Shown in pieces: positions 46,310 through 54,288 of a stretch of 64,000 bases of DNA. Every line of letters starts with the position of its first letter. The first letter of the stretch is position 1. Under the pieces are notes generated by a model. It was not told the DNA's origin. It saw only the letters and a program-made list of their open reading frames with translations, and did no database searches. The DNA comes from Gemmatimonadota bacterium. Lineage in GTDB: Bacteria; Gemmatimonadota; Gemmatimonadetes; Longimicrobiales; Gaopeijiaceae. Location: assembly GCA_028874905.1 (NCBI GenBank), contig JAPPGZ010000073.1, forward strand, positions 173,756 through 237,755. The letters are read 5' to 3'. The position numbers were made by a program, and so were the translations under genes.

Positions 46310-48172
46310 ATGTACCGCAAAGACTTTACCCAACTGACCAGCAGTGAACTGACTGCCCTCGCCAACGCGTTCAACGCTCTTTCGGCGAACGGAACTATCG
46401 GCAACTACGTGACCTTCCATAGCGCGAACTCTTCCAAGATCCATAGGGGCCCAGCGTTCCTGCCGTGGCACAGGTATTTCCTGAGAAGATTCGAACAAGC
46501 GCTGCAGGCGGAGGATTCAAGTGTCACACTCCCGTATTGGGATTGGACCCGAGTAGACTCGCGAGATCTGGACGAAGATCCTTGGGAGTCTTTCTTCGGT
46601 GGTTGGGACGGGACCGGACGACTCAGCTGGTCCGTCGCCCGCGATAACAGTAGTAGCCGGACTCTGCCGACGCTAGCGTCAATTATTCGGGAGTTGGGTG
46701 CGTCCACTTACCAGGCCTTCAGAAGTATGGAATCTGGTAGTCATGTTGACGGTCACGTTTGGGTTGGCGGAGATATGCGTGACGTGAGCAAATCACCCAA
46801 CGATCCGTTGTTCTATCTACATCACTGCAACATCGATCGCCTTTGGGCCGTATGGCAACAGCACAACTCGAAGCAAGACCAGTATTCGACAGCTGCAATC
46901 ACCAACGACCTCGGCAATACAGCCGCCACCGTCGAACTGACCGAATCAATGGCCGGTATGGGTGAAGACCGTCCAACCCCCGAATCTATGCTCGACCATA
47001 CAGCGTTGGGCTATCGGTATGAACGCGACATTCTGTTGGAGGCCGCATGGTTTGAAGCCAAGGATTCGTTTCTGCAGACCGGTGATCGCCGTTCGGCTGA
47101 CCTGTTCATCCGGGACTCCGATTCGGATGACGGTACCTACCCGAGCGCCCACGTACATTGGCAGTCGCCGGACATATGGGTACGAAACAACGTGCCCGAG
47201 GAAGGGGCAAGCAATACTGCCAGCGATCACGAAAGACCGATTGTTGGTCGCAACAACTATATGTATGTCAACATACAAAACCGTGGTTCCCAAAGTGCCG
47301 ACAATGTCAAGGTCAGAGCCTATCATTGTAATCCGGGATTAGGGATGCTATGGCCTGCCGATTTCGAAGCCATGGGCGAGAGGTCCGTGGCTGGTGGAAT
47401 CGAGAGCGGTGCAAATGCGATTGTTGGCCCTTTCCCTTGGAACCCAGAAATCGAAGATCACGAATGCCTGTTTGCCGTGGTTGACAGCCCCGATGATCCG
47501 ACAATGGCATCTATGTTCCACGAGAAAAGACCCGGATCTCATTGGCACCTGGTACGTTTAGATAACAGTGTGGGGCAACGCAACGTCTCGCCCATACGGA
47601 TAACAACAGAGGGCCGGGCGGTCAGTGATATAGGTATGAAGGGCAGTACGAGCGCATCCACAAACACGTTTAGGTTGAACGTCAAGAAACTGCCTCGGGA
47701 TACGAGCGTGCGCTTGAGGGTGGCGAACGGCGTTCTTAGAGACGCCAAGCTATCGGCATTGCGGACTGTCAAGATGAACCGGCGGTACACCACTCTGCAA
47801 GCGCGGGGCGGCGAGGTAGCTGCAATTGAAGGCTTCCGGTTGGCCGCCCGTGAAACCAAGAAGATCCAGCTGGCGGTTGACTTTTCCGTGGAAGCGAAGC
47901 ACGAACATCGTTATCCACTGGTAGCGACGCAGATTCAGGACGGAGAAACCGCAGGGCAACTCGCGATCGAGTTTGTGGCCATAAAGGATCACGAAGACTA
48001 CGTGTATGGCAACAAAAGCAGCATGGAACTTCACACCATACGCTGCCCATTCTGGTCCAGAATGAATCCTAAGAACAGAGTCCCTTTTCTGGCAGTCGAA
48101 GAAGCGCTAGCGCGAGGATACAACGGTTGCCACTTCTGCTTGCCCAAGCATGACAGGCCGCCGGTTGGCTGA
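46310..48172 (+). CDS. tyrosinase-like copper oxidase with Ada-like C-terminal motif
   Basis: 620 residues from ATG 46310 (AAGGGAATCAGAGA upstream; in-frame stops precede it, so there is no signal peptide). CuA ligands H37, H45 and H54 (IHRGPAFLPWHRYF); CuB ligands H145, H149 and H171/H172 (HVDGHVWVGG, PNDPLFYLHHCNIDRLWA). Beta-sandwich regions follow (about 260-570). The last 40 residues carry RCPFW, EEALARGYNG and CHFCLP, as in Ada-type zinc modules. It would oxidise phenols or Tyr side chains, perhaps in the neighbouring peptide, although that peptide is exported and this enzyme is not predicted to be. Confidence 0.83.
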   Translation: MYRKDFTQLTSSELTALANAFNALSANGTIGNYVTFHSANSSKIHRGPAFLPWHRYFLRRFEQALQAEDSSVTLPYWDWTRVDSRDLDEDPWESFFGGWDGTGRLSWSVARDNSSSRTLPTLASIIRELGASTYQAFRSMESGSHVDGHVWVGGDMRDVSKSPNDPLFYLHHCNIDRLWAVWQQHNSKQDQYSTAAITNDLGNTAATVELTESMAGMGEDRPTPESMLDHTALGYRYERDILLEAAWFEAKDSFLQTGDRRSADLFIRDSDSDDGTYPSAHVHWQSPDIWVRNNVPEEGASNTASDHERPIVGRNNYMYVNIQNRGSQSADNVKVRAYHCNPGLGMLWPADFEAMGERSVAGGIESGANAIVGPFPWNPEIEDHECLFAVVDSPDDPTMASMFHEKRPGSHWHLVRLDNSVGQRNVSPIRITTEGRAVSDIGMKGSTSASTNTFRLNVKKLPRDTSVRLRVANGVLRDAKLSALRTVKMNRRYTTLQARGGEVAAIEGFRLAARETKKIQLAVDFSVEAKHEHRYPLVATQIQDGETAGQLAIEFVAIKDHEDYVYGNKSSMELHTIRCPFWSRMNPKNRVPFLAVEEALARGYNGCHFCLPKHDRPPVG

Positions 48173-48347
48173 GCGATCCAGGCCGCCGCTCCCGCGACAG
48201 GAGGCTCGAGGTCGAGCGGTCGCGGCGCACCTGAGGCATTGGGGTCTCCGGGCCGATGGGTGTCGGGCGAAACCGCGGGCAAGGCCTGTCCTCCCGGTCT
48301 AGGGCGGGCCGTGCACAGATCACTTCACCGAGCCAAGGAACGCCGTC

Positions 48348-48596
48348 ATGCCTGAGGCCACGCATGAGCAACCCGAAAAGGAAGCCCTGAAACTCGTCCG
48401 GTCCGTCGACAAGCTGGTGGCGCTGGAACGGCCACCACACATCGTAATTGGCTCGGCACATCACACCCTCTCCAGGGCGCTCGAGGACATCAAGGTCATT
48501 GCGAGCGCGACGATCGCCTGGCACCGTACGCATGCGGACGGCGTTTGTCCCGAATGCACGGGGATGAACGAGCCCTGGTACTGCTTCCGCGTCTGA
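48348..48596 (+). CDS. small hypothetical protein with C-terminal CPEC motif
   Basis: 82 residues from ATG 48348 with AAGGAACG upstream. N-terminal part is charged and helical; the end (GVCPECTGMNEPWYCF) may bind zinc with three Cys. Convergent with the lipase gene. Not recognised. Confidence 0.5.
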   Translation: MPEATHEQPEKEALKLVRSVDKLVALERPPHIVIGSAHHTLSRALEDIKVIASATIAWHRTHADGVCPECTGMNEPWYCFRV

Positions 48597-48613
48597 CGCC
48601 CCGAAGGTCCCCC

Positions 48614-49690
48614 CTACCCCTTCTCCCTCAGCTCCAGCGGCGGTCGCCATTCCTCCACGCCCGGCAGACGCCGGCCCCAGGTGTTGCCGTAGGGATCGCC
48701 CTTCCCCAGCAGAAACCGGATCGCAAGCCGGTGCAGCATGTTCACTTTCGGGACCAGGCCGTGGAAGCCGGCCAGCCCGGACAGCGCCCGGTCGCGCAGT
48801 TCCCAGTAGCCCAGATCACCGGGGGTTACGCAGACGACGCGCGATTCGTCCATGAACGGAGGGATGGCACCGGCAAGCGGTACGGTGCCGTCGCCGGTGT
48901 TGCGTCTCGCGGCCTGGTCCTCCGAGTCCCAGTCGTTTCGGCGCTCGTCGGAACTGAGCAGGAATCGAGGCCTTCCCTCGTCGTCGCGCCCGACCCGCAG
49001 CGCGACCCGTGTCTCTGAATCGGTGCCCGCGATCGCGAGCCAGTCGTCGTCGCGGACAAGGTCCCCATTCGACTCGTCGCCGGTCGCCAGGCTCAGCGCC
49101 GAGATCCGCTCCCGATGCGTCCTGGCCGCGTCGAGCATTTCCTTGAACAGATCCGCGCCGGCAACGTTCCCGCCCCTGACCTGGTGGGTGATCGTGCGCA
49201 TCACGCTGGGTTGCCAGGCATCGGGGTGGAAGATGTCCGACTCCATGCCGTCCTCCACGACGAGCGCGCCGTCGAAACTCGGCAGGAGTTGGTATAGCGC
49301 CGGCGTCATCCGCGCCATGCGGCGTTCCCGTGCCCCGCCCGAGTCGTCGCCGAGGTCGGCGGTGCCGGTGGCCAGCTTGAGAATCGCCTCATGCGACCCC
49401 TGGAACGGCGACGCAAGGGTCACAACCTTGTTGACGGACCCGCCGCCGTGCCGCTCGATGTAGCCGGCGATGATCAGCCCGCCCATCGAATGCCCGACTA
49501 GGTTGACCGTCGGGTTGCTCCTGTAGTCCTCGTCGTCCCGGTAGTGCTTCAGCAGCAGGGTTCGGTCGATGACCTCCTGGACGAACGCGGCGAGCCGCTC
49601 CTCGATCCGGTCCAGCGGCAGCCGCCAGTCATAGCCGAAGGGGAAGACCGGTGCCGGCTCGTCTTCGTCACCGGCCAGACCGTCCCGCAA
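48614..49690 (-). CDS. LCAT-like alpha/beta hydrolase, N-terminus probably missing
   Basis: 358 residues from TTG 49690; the frame is open only to about 49727. It starts close to FPFGYDWRLP, which in LCAT-like lipases lies about 80-100 residues in. The nucleophile elbow is NLVGHS68MGG; the acid lies probably in GDGTVPLAGAI and the His in GFHGLVP. The missing first strands carry the oxyanion hole, so activity is doubtful and the gene may be 5'-truncated. A membrane protein gene ends 40 bases upstream. Confidence 0.7.
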   Translation of the reverse strand: MRDGLAGDEDEPAPVFPFGYDWRLPLDRIEERLAAFVQEVIDRTLLLKHYRDDEDYRSNPTVNLVGHSMGGLIIAGYIERHGGGSVNKVVTLASPFQGSHEAILKLATGTADLGDDSGGARERRMARMTPALYQLLPSFDGALVVEDGMESDIFHPDAWQPSVMRTITHQVRGGNVAGADLFKEMLDAARTHRERISALSLATGDESNGDLVRDDDWLAIAGTDSETRVALRVGRDDEGRPRFLLSSDERRNDWDSEDQAARRNTGDGTVPLAGAIPPFMDESRVVCVTPGDLGYWELRDRALSGLAGFHGLVPKVNMLHRLAIRFLLGKGDPYGNTWGRRLPGVEEWRPPLELREKG

Positions 49691-49729
49691 CTCCCCGGTC
49701 CAGGTGTCAGCGCGAGTACTTGGGTCCGG

Positions 49730-50101
49730 TTACTGCGGCGGGCCTTTATTCCCGTTGTCGCCGTCCTTGTTCTTCCCCTCTCCTGCCCGGGAGCCGAACC
49801 AGAAGCCGACGATCGGGCCGATTACGGCCACGATGTACGCGAACACGTCCTCGGCCCGGTCGAACTGACGCGTAGCGAGGAAGGTGATGATCATGCTCGC
49901 CGCGAGAACCGCGAAGGTCCACGCCATGATGTGCGTGATGATCGGCTGAACCATCTCCTTGCGGAATACGGTCTCGAACGCATTCGCGGCGCCGCCGGCC
50001 GAGCTGCTTTTGACCATTCGCTGGACAAACCAGCCCAGGGCGATAACAAGGAACAGGAGGGCAGCCAGAATCGGCCACCATTCGCGGAGCCATTCGTTCA
50101 T
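49730..50101 (-). CDS. small membrane protein
   Basis: 123 residues. Three hydrophobic segments (ILAALLFLVIALGWFV, IMAWTFAVLAASMIITFLA, VFAYIVAVIGPIVGFWFG) and a Lys/Gly-rich tail. Possibly cotranscribed with the lipase-like gene that follows. Function unknown. Confidence 0.55.
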   Translation of the reverse strand: MNEWLREWWPILAALLFLVIALGWFVQRMVKSSSAGGAANAFETVFRKEMVQPIITHIMAWTFAVLAASMIITFLATRQFDRAEDVFAYIVAVIGPIVGFWFGSRAGEGKNKDGDNGNKGPPQ

Positions 50102-50210
50102 GCTTCGGTTTCTCCAGCGTATGCCTGGATGCCATTGTCACTTCTGAGGATACAGACTGAGGACGGTCACCCCTGGTGGCAAGAATGGCTGGCAGAAGGG
50201 GCGCTTTGAA

Positions 50211-50257
50211 CACGTAGTTGGCCGGTCAGTTAGCACATGAACTGTCCGGTTGGTACG
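50211..50257. mobile_element. solo IS-end-like sequence
   Basis: On the minus strand it reads AACCGGACAGTTCATGTGCTA, then GACCGGCCAACTACGTG. This matches in spacing the AACCGGACA...GTGCTA...ACCGG...CACGTG end at 5230-5266. It lies between the M23 gene end and the small membrane protein gene. A relic; no transposase. Confidence 0.45.
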
Positions 50258-50264
50258 CGAAGGG

Positions 50265-51320
50265 CTAGTGAGTTGCCCCCACCACCCGATCATTCCGCGC
50301 CAGCACCCGGCCGTCACCCTCGAATACGAACGGCACCGACCGGTTGTCGGGATCCCAGAGGTCGCGGTGGGTCTGCACCTGGAGATGCAGGTGGGGCATG
50401 GTCGTGTTGCCGGAGTTGCCGACCAGGCCCAGAGGATCTCCCTTCCTGACCCGGTCGCCCTCGCTAACCTGGACCGTGCCGTGCCGGAGATGCGCAAGGA
50501 CGACGAAATGGCCGGAGTCGAGCTCGATGACGACCACGTTGCCGGCCGCGTCCGCAGGATCGGTCACGAAGTTCGCGCCATCCGCATCTTCCATCCTGTC
50601 CTCTGCGATGACCACAGTACCGTCCACAGGAGATACCAGGGGCTGCTCCCAGCTGTGGATCGACGCGTTGCCCGTCTCGTCGGTGAAGATCCGCCCGTTG
50701 TCCAGCCGGACGAGATCGAGGGCAAAACGCTGATTGTAGGCCGAGAGATGATGGCTCTGAAGTGGACTGGGACCGCCTTGCAGGACGAGCCACTCACCCT
50801 CGAAGGGCGGAGCGAGCTGCACGACATCGGCCGAACCGTCCCGGAAGCCCCCGCCCGCAAGCGCGCGACCCAGGTCGAGGGCCAGGACCAGAGCGCCCGC
50901 CGCCATGACGAGGGTCGGCCCCGCGTTGGTCCGGCGCGGGGCGACGAACGAAGCCGCGACCCGCAGCACGGAAATGCCGATCACGACGGCGATCAGAGGC
51001 GTCATCTCGGCCGAGCGCGGGAAAACCGCCACGCACGCGGTGCCGGTCATCGCCCAGAAGCTCGCGCGCCCAATCGCTTGCAGGAGTTGGGGCCGATGGT
51101 CGCGCCTGCCCGGTTCGCGGAGCAGTTCCAGGCACAGGCGCCGTTTCCTCGCGAGCCAGCCGCGACTCGCGATCGCCCAGACGAGGCCGAGCAGCAGCAC
51201 GACCGCCAGCGCCTGGTGGCTGTAGAAGCCGACGATGCGCAGTGAGAACAGACCGGCGAGGGCCATCAGCGTGAGCAGGGTGGTGACGATGGGATAGGGT
51301 TTGATTCTCACGCCTGTCAT
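50265..51320 (-). CDS. membrane-anchored M23-type peptidase (LytM)
   Basis: 351 residues. Four N-terminal membrane helices, then an M23/LytM domain near residues 190-330: HHLSAYNQRFALDL provides the first His and Asp, and MPHLHLQVQ the HxH pair that completes zinc binding; GNSGNTTMPHLH is the usual order. All catalytic residues are present. M23 enzymes cut peptidoglycan cross-links or peptides; a membrane-spanning N-terminus is like that of the family in Bacteroidetes and Gemmatimonadota. Confidence 0.83.
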   Translation of the reverse strand: MTGVRIKPYPIVTTLLTLMALAGLFSLRIVGFYSHQALAVVLLLGLVWAIASRGWLARKRRLCLELLREPGRRDHRPQLLQAIGRASFWAMTGTACVAVFPRSAEMTPLIAVVIGISVLRVAASFVAPRRTNAGPTLVMAAGALVLALDLGRALAGGGFRDGSADVVQLAPPFEGEWLVLQGGPSPLQSHHLSAYNQRFALDLVRLDNGRIFTDETGNASIHSWEQPLVSPVDGTVVIAEDRMEDADGANFVTDPADAAGNVVVIELDSGHFVVLAHLRHGTVQVSEGDRVRKGDPLGLVGNSGNTTMPHLHLQVQTHRDLWDPDNRSVPFVFEGDGRVLARNDRVVGATH

Positions 51321-51392
51321 TCAGAAACCCCTTGTGGAGGATTGAAGGGACTGCGCTGTCAGTGCGATTACGCACGAAACATGCCAGCGTGC

Positions 51393-52643
51393 TCACGGCC
51401 CCAAGGCCCCCACCGGAACCACCTGCACCCCATCCTCCCGCGTGTACCCATAGCCCCTGCTCACGATTACCCCAAGCGCCGCCGGTTTCCCCATCCGCCG
51501 CTCGTCCACCCTCTCCGCCAGCCGAAGCAGGTTGCGAGCGCCTTCGTCCACTCGTCGCTCACCCAGCGTCACTTCAAATCCCGCCCAACGACCATCATGG
51601 CCCTGTATGATCGCGTCCACCTCCAGTCCGCCCTTCTCGCGGTAGTGAAAAACCTCGGCGTCCGCGGCCTGGGCATAGACGCGCAGATCCCGCACGACCA
51701 TCGACTCGAACAGAAGCCCCAGGAAGTCCAGGTCGCGGAGCAGGCGGGCCGGCGTTGCACGAACGGCGGCCGCGGCGAGCGACGGGTCCGCCAGGTGCCG
51801 GATCGGCTTGTTTCTCAGCACCGACCGCGATCGCAGGTGGGTCGGCCAGGCCGGCTGGTTCTCCACGATCATGATCCGTTCCAGCGCCCTGAGGTAGTCG
51901 GCCGCCGTGTGTTCCTTGATTGCGGACACGCCCTCGCCAGTGTCGGAAGCGATGGTCGCGGTTGCGGCGGGCGTCGCGACGTTCCGCGCCAGCGACCGAA
52001 GCAGCATCCCGACCCTCACCGGATCTCGCCGCTTGCCGTCCCCGTTCGCGATGTCCAGGCAGCGAATCTCGTCCAGGTGGTCCCTGTTGGCGCGGAGCGC
52101 TTTTTCGGTGGTGTGGCCCAGGTTGACCGGCCAGCCGCCCACACAGATCAGTTCGGCCAGATCGTCGAGCGGGATCACCGACCTGCCGGCTGCGGCACGC
52201 GCGCCGTCCATGAGACCCGACAGCGAGACTTCGCCGGATGAGCGACCCAGCTCGAACGTTGACAGCGGGCGCATGCGAAGCCGGGTCAGCCGGCCGGCTC
52301 CCGTGTGTCGGGTCGCGTCGTCGGCAGGCACCGCGGACCCGGTAAGGATGAACTGCCCCGGGAGGCGGCGATCGTCCACCGCCCTCCGCACGTGGTTCCA
52401 GATCGCCGGTTCCAGCTGCCATTCGTCGATCAGTCTCGGTGCGTCACCGATCAGGACGCGGGCGGGCTCGAGACTGGCCAGCCGACGTGCAACCTCGTCG
52501 ACGTCGAGCCGCGCTTCACTGGCCGCGATCTGCCTGGCCGTGGTGGTCTTTCCGCAAGCACGGGGGCCCTCGATCACGACCGCGCCCGTGGCCTGCAGAC
52601 GCTCGGCCAACTCGTGGTCCACGATTCTCGGATGGTAGGTCAT
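51393..52643 (-). CDS. AAA_14/DUF4143 ATPase
   Basis: 416 residues from ATG 52643. The N-terminal ATPase has Walker A (EGPRACGKTTTARQIA), a modified Walker B (APRLIDEWQLEP) and a sensor-like ILTGSAVPADD. The C-terminal DUF4143 domain ends FHYREKGGLEVDAII, which in the family carries the E-x-D-x-hh of a restriction-like nuclease fold. Usually a stand-alone gene, of debated function. The tandem 23-bp repeat starts about 80 bases upstream of the start. Confidence 0.82.
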   Translation of the reverse strand: MTYHPRIVDHELAERLQATGAVVIEGPRACGKTTTARQIAASEARLDVDEVARRLASLEPARVLIGDAPRLIDEWQLEPAIWNHVRRAVDDRRLPGQFILTGSAVPADDATRHTGAGRLTRLRMRPLSTFELGRSSGEVSLSGLMDGARAAAGRSVIPLDDLAELICVGGWPVNLGHTTEKALRANRDHLDEIRCLDIANGDGKRRDPVRVGMLLRSLARNVATPAATATIASDTGEGVSAIKEHTAADYLRALERIMIVENQPAWPTHLRSRSVLRNKPIRHLADPSLAAAAVRATPARLLRDLDFLGLLFESMVVRDLRVYAQAADAEVFHYREKGGLEVDAIIQGHDGRWAGFEVTLGERRVDEGARNLLRLAERVDERRMGKPAALGVIVSRGYGYTREDGVQVVPVGALGP

Positions 52644-52721
52644 GCGCGTGCCTGCAGGGACTTGATCGGATGGTCGGTGTGGAAGGATACTAGCAGTCAA
52701 AGATGACATCCGGAAGAGGCC

Positions 52722-52813
52722 AGCGGCAGAAACGGCGTTACCACAGCGGCAGAAACGGCGTCATGCCAACGGCAGAAATAGCGTTACTATAGCGGCAGAA
52801 ACGGCGATCCAGC
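52722..52813. repeat. four tandem 23-bp repeats between divergent genes
   Basis: Exact 23-base period: 52722, 52745, 52768, 52791. Consensus AGCGGCAGAAACGGCGTTAC plus 3 variable bases; the core GGCAGAAACGGCG is preserved in three copies and GGCAGAAATAGCG in the other. It lies between the divergent ATPase and aminotransferase genes. It could be an operator array or an iterated IS end. Confidence 0.8.
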
Positions 52814-52877
52814 GTCGGCCTGCCTATATTCAAGGCCCGTTTCCTCTTTCCAGGCTCTTTCCAGCCCGCAAACCCCC

Positions 52878-54272
52878 ATGTCCGAAACCCGAACCCTGCA
52901 GTCCGACCACGATGCCCGCGACGTCATCGAGAAGGACAGGAAGCACCTCTGGCACCATCTGTTTCAGCACAGCGTCTTCGAGACGCAGGATCCGCAGGTG
53001 TTTGTGGAGGGAGAAGGTGCTCGCGTAAGGGACATCCACGGCAAGTGGTACCTTGACGGCACGTCGGGCGGCGTTTGGTGCGTCAACGTCGGCTATGGGC
53101 GCGAGAGCATCGCGAAGGCGGTCTACGAGCAGCTCCGACGCCTGCCGTACTATGCGGGCGTCGTCGGCACCGTGCCGGCGGCCGAATACGCGAGTGCGCT
53201 GGCGCAGTGGCTGCCCGAGCTCGACCGCCTCTACTTCGCCAACAGCGGCTCGGAGGCCAACGAGAAGGCGATCAAGATGGTGCGCCAGATCGCCCACCAG
53301 AACGGCACCGGGAAGTACAAGGTCCTCTACCGCGACCGCGACTATCACGGGACCACCATCGGCTGCCTCGCGGCCAGCGGGCAGGAGGAGCGCAAGGAGG
53401 CCTACGGGCCCTTCCCCGACGGGTTCGCGGCGATTCCCCACGCCATGTGCTATCGCTGCCCGTTCGGCAAGACCTATCCGGACTGCGAGGTGGAGTGTGC
53501 GCGGGCGCTGGGGGACGCCATCGAGGCCGAGGGTCCGGACACGGTGGGCGGCGTCATTCTCGAACCGATCACCGCGGGCGGCGGTGTCATCCCCCCGGTC
53601 GCTGAGTACTACGGCATCATCCGCAACATCTGCGACAGGTACGGCGTCGTTCTGATCATCGACGAAGTCGTCTGCGGTTTCGGGCGAACCGGGACCATGT
53701 TCGGGTATCAGCACTACGACTTCGTACCGGACATCGTCACGATGGCCAAGGGGATGGCCAGCTCCTACGCGCCGATCTCGGCGGCTGCCGTGCGCAGCGA
53801 CGTGTTCGACGCCTTTCTGGAGGATCCGAGCGACAAGTACGGCCATTTCCGGGACATCAGCACCTACGGCGGATGCACGGCGGGCTTCGCTGCTGCCCTC
53901 GAGAATCTGCGCATCATCGAGGAAGAGGACCTGATCGACAACAGCCGCGTGATGGGCGAGTACCTGCTGGATCGTCTGCGCGAACTGTCCGACCACCGGC
54001 ACGTCGGCGACGTGCGCGGAAGGGGCCTGTTCGCCGGCGTCGAGCTGGTGCGGGACAAGGCCTCGAAGACGCCGGTGAGCGAGGACGTGATGGCGGCGGT
54101 CGTGAAGAAAGCCGCCGCAAAAGGCGTCCTGGTGGGCAAGACCACGCGAAGCGTCCCGGGTCTGAACAACACCATCAACCTGGCCCCGCCGCTGATTGTC
54201 ACGAAGGCGGACATCGACGAGCTGATGGACGCGGTGAAGGCCGGCATCGAGCACGGCTGCCGGAGCCTCTGA
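52878..54272 (+). CDS. tpa: taurine:pyruvate aminotransferase-like class-III aminotransferase
   Basis: 464 residues from ATG 52878. Class-III fold; PLP Lys K291 in TMAKGMASSYAPIS, Asp in LIIDEVVCGFGRTG. The Cys-containing block MCYRCPFGKTYPDC and the preceding YRDRDYHGTTIGCLAASGQE are, to my recollection, characteristic of taurine:pyruvate aminotransferases, which make sulfoacetaldehyde and alanine. The symporter gene 16 bases downstream would import or export alanine or taurine. Other omega-amino acid substrates cannot be excluded. Confidence 0.78.
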   Translation: MSETRTLQSDHDARDVIEKDRKHLWHHLFQHSVFETQDPQVFVEGEGARVRDIHGKWYLDGTSGGVWCVNVGYGRESIAKAVYEQLRRLPYYAGVVGTVPAAEYASALAQWLPELDRLYFANSGSEANEKAIKMVRQIAHQNGTGKYKVLYRDRDYHGTTIGCLAASGQEERKEAYGPFPDGFAAIPHAMCYRCPFGKTYPDCEVECARALGDAIEAEGPDTVGGVILEPITAGGGVIPPVAEYYGIIRNICDRYGVVLIIDEVVCGFGRTGTMFGYQHYDFVPDIVTMAKGMASSYAPISAAAVRSDVFDAFLEDPSDKYGHFRDISTYGGCTAGFAAALENLRIIEEEDLIDNSRVMGEYLLDRLRELSDHRHVGDVRGRGLFAGVELVRDKASKTPVSEDVMAAVVKKAAAKGVLVGKTTRSVPGLNNTINLAPPLIVTKADIDELMDAVKAGIEHGCRSL

Positions 54273-54288
54273 GCACTAAGGAACCGGG

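Noticed and set aside
52830..54254. 474-codon minus-strand open frame opposite the aminotransferase
   Set aside because: Antisense shadow of a gene whose plus-strand product has all PLP motifs.
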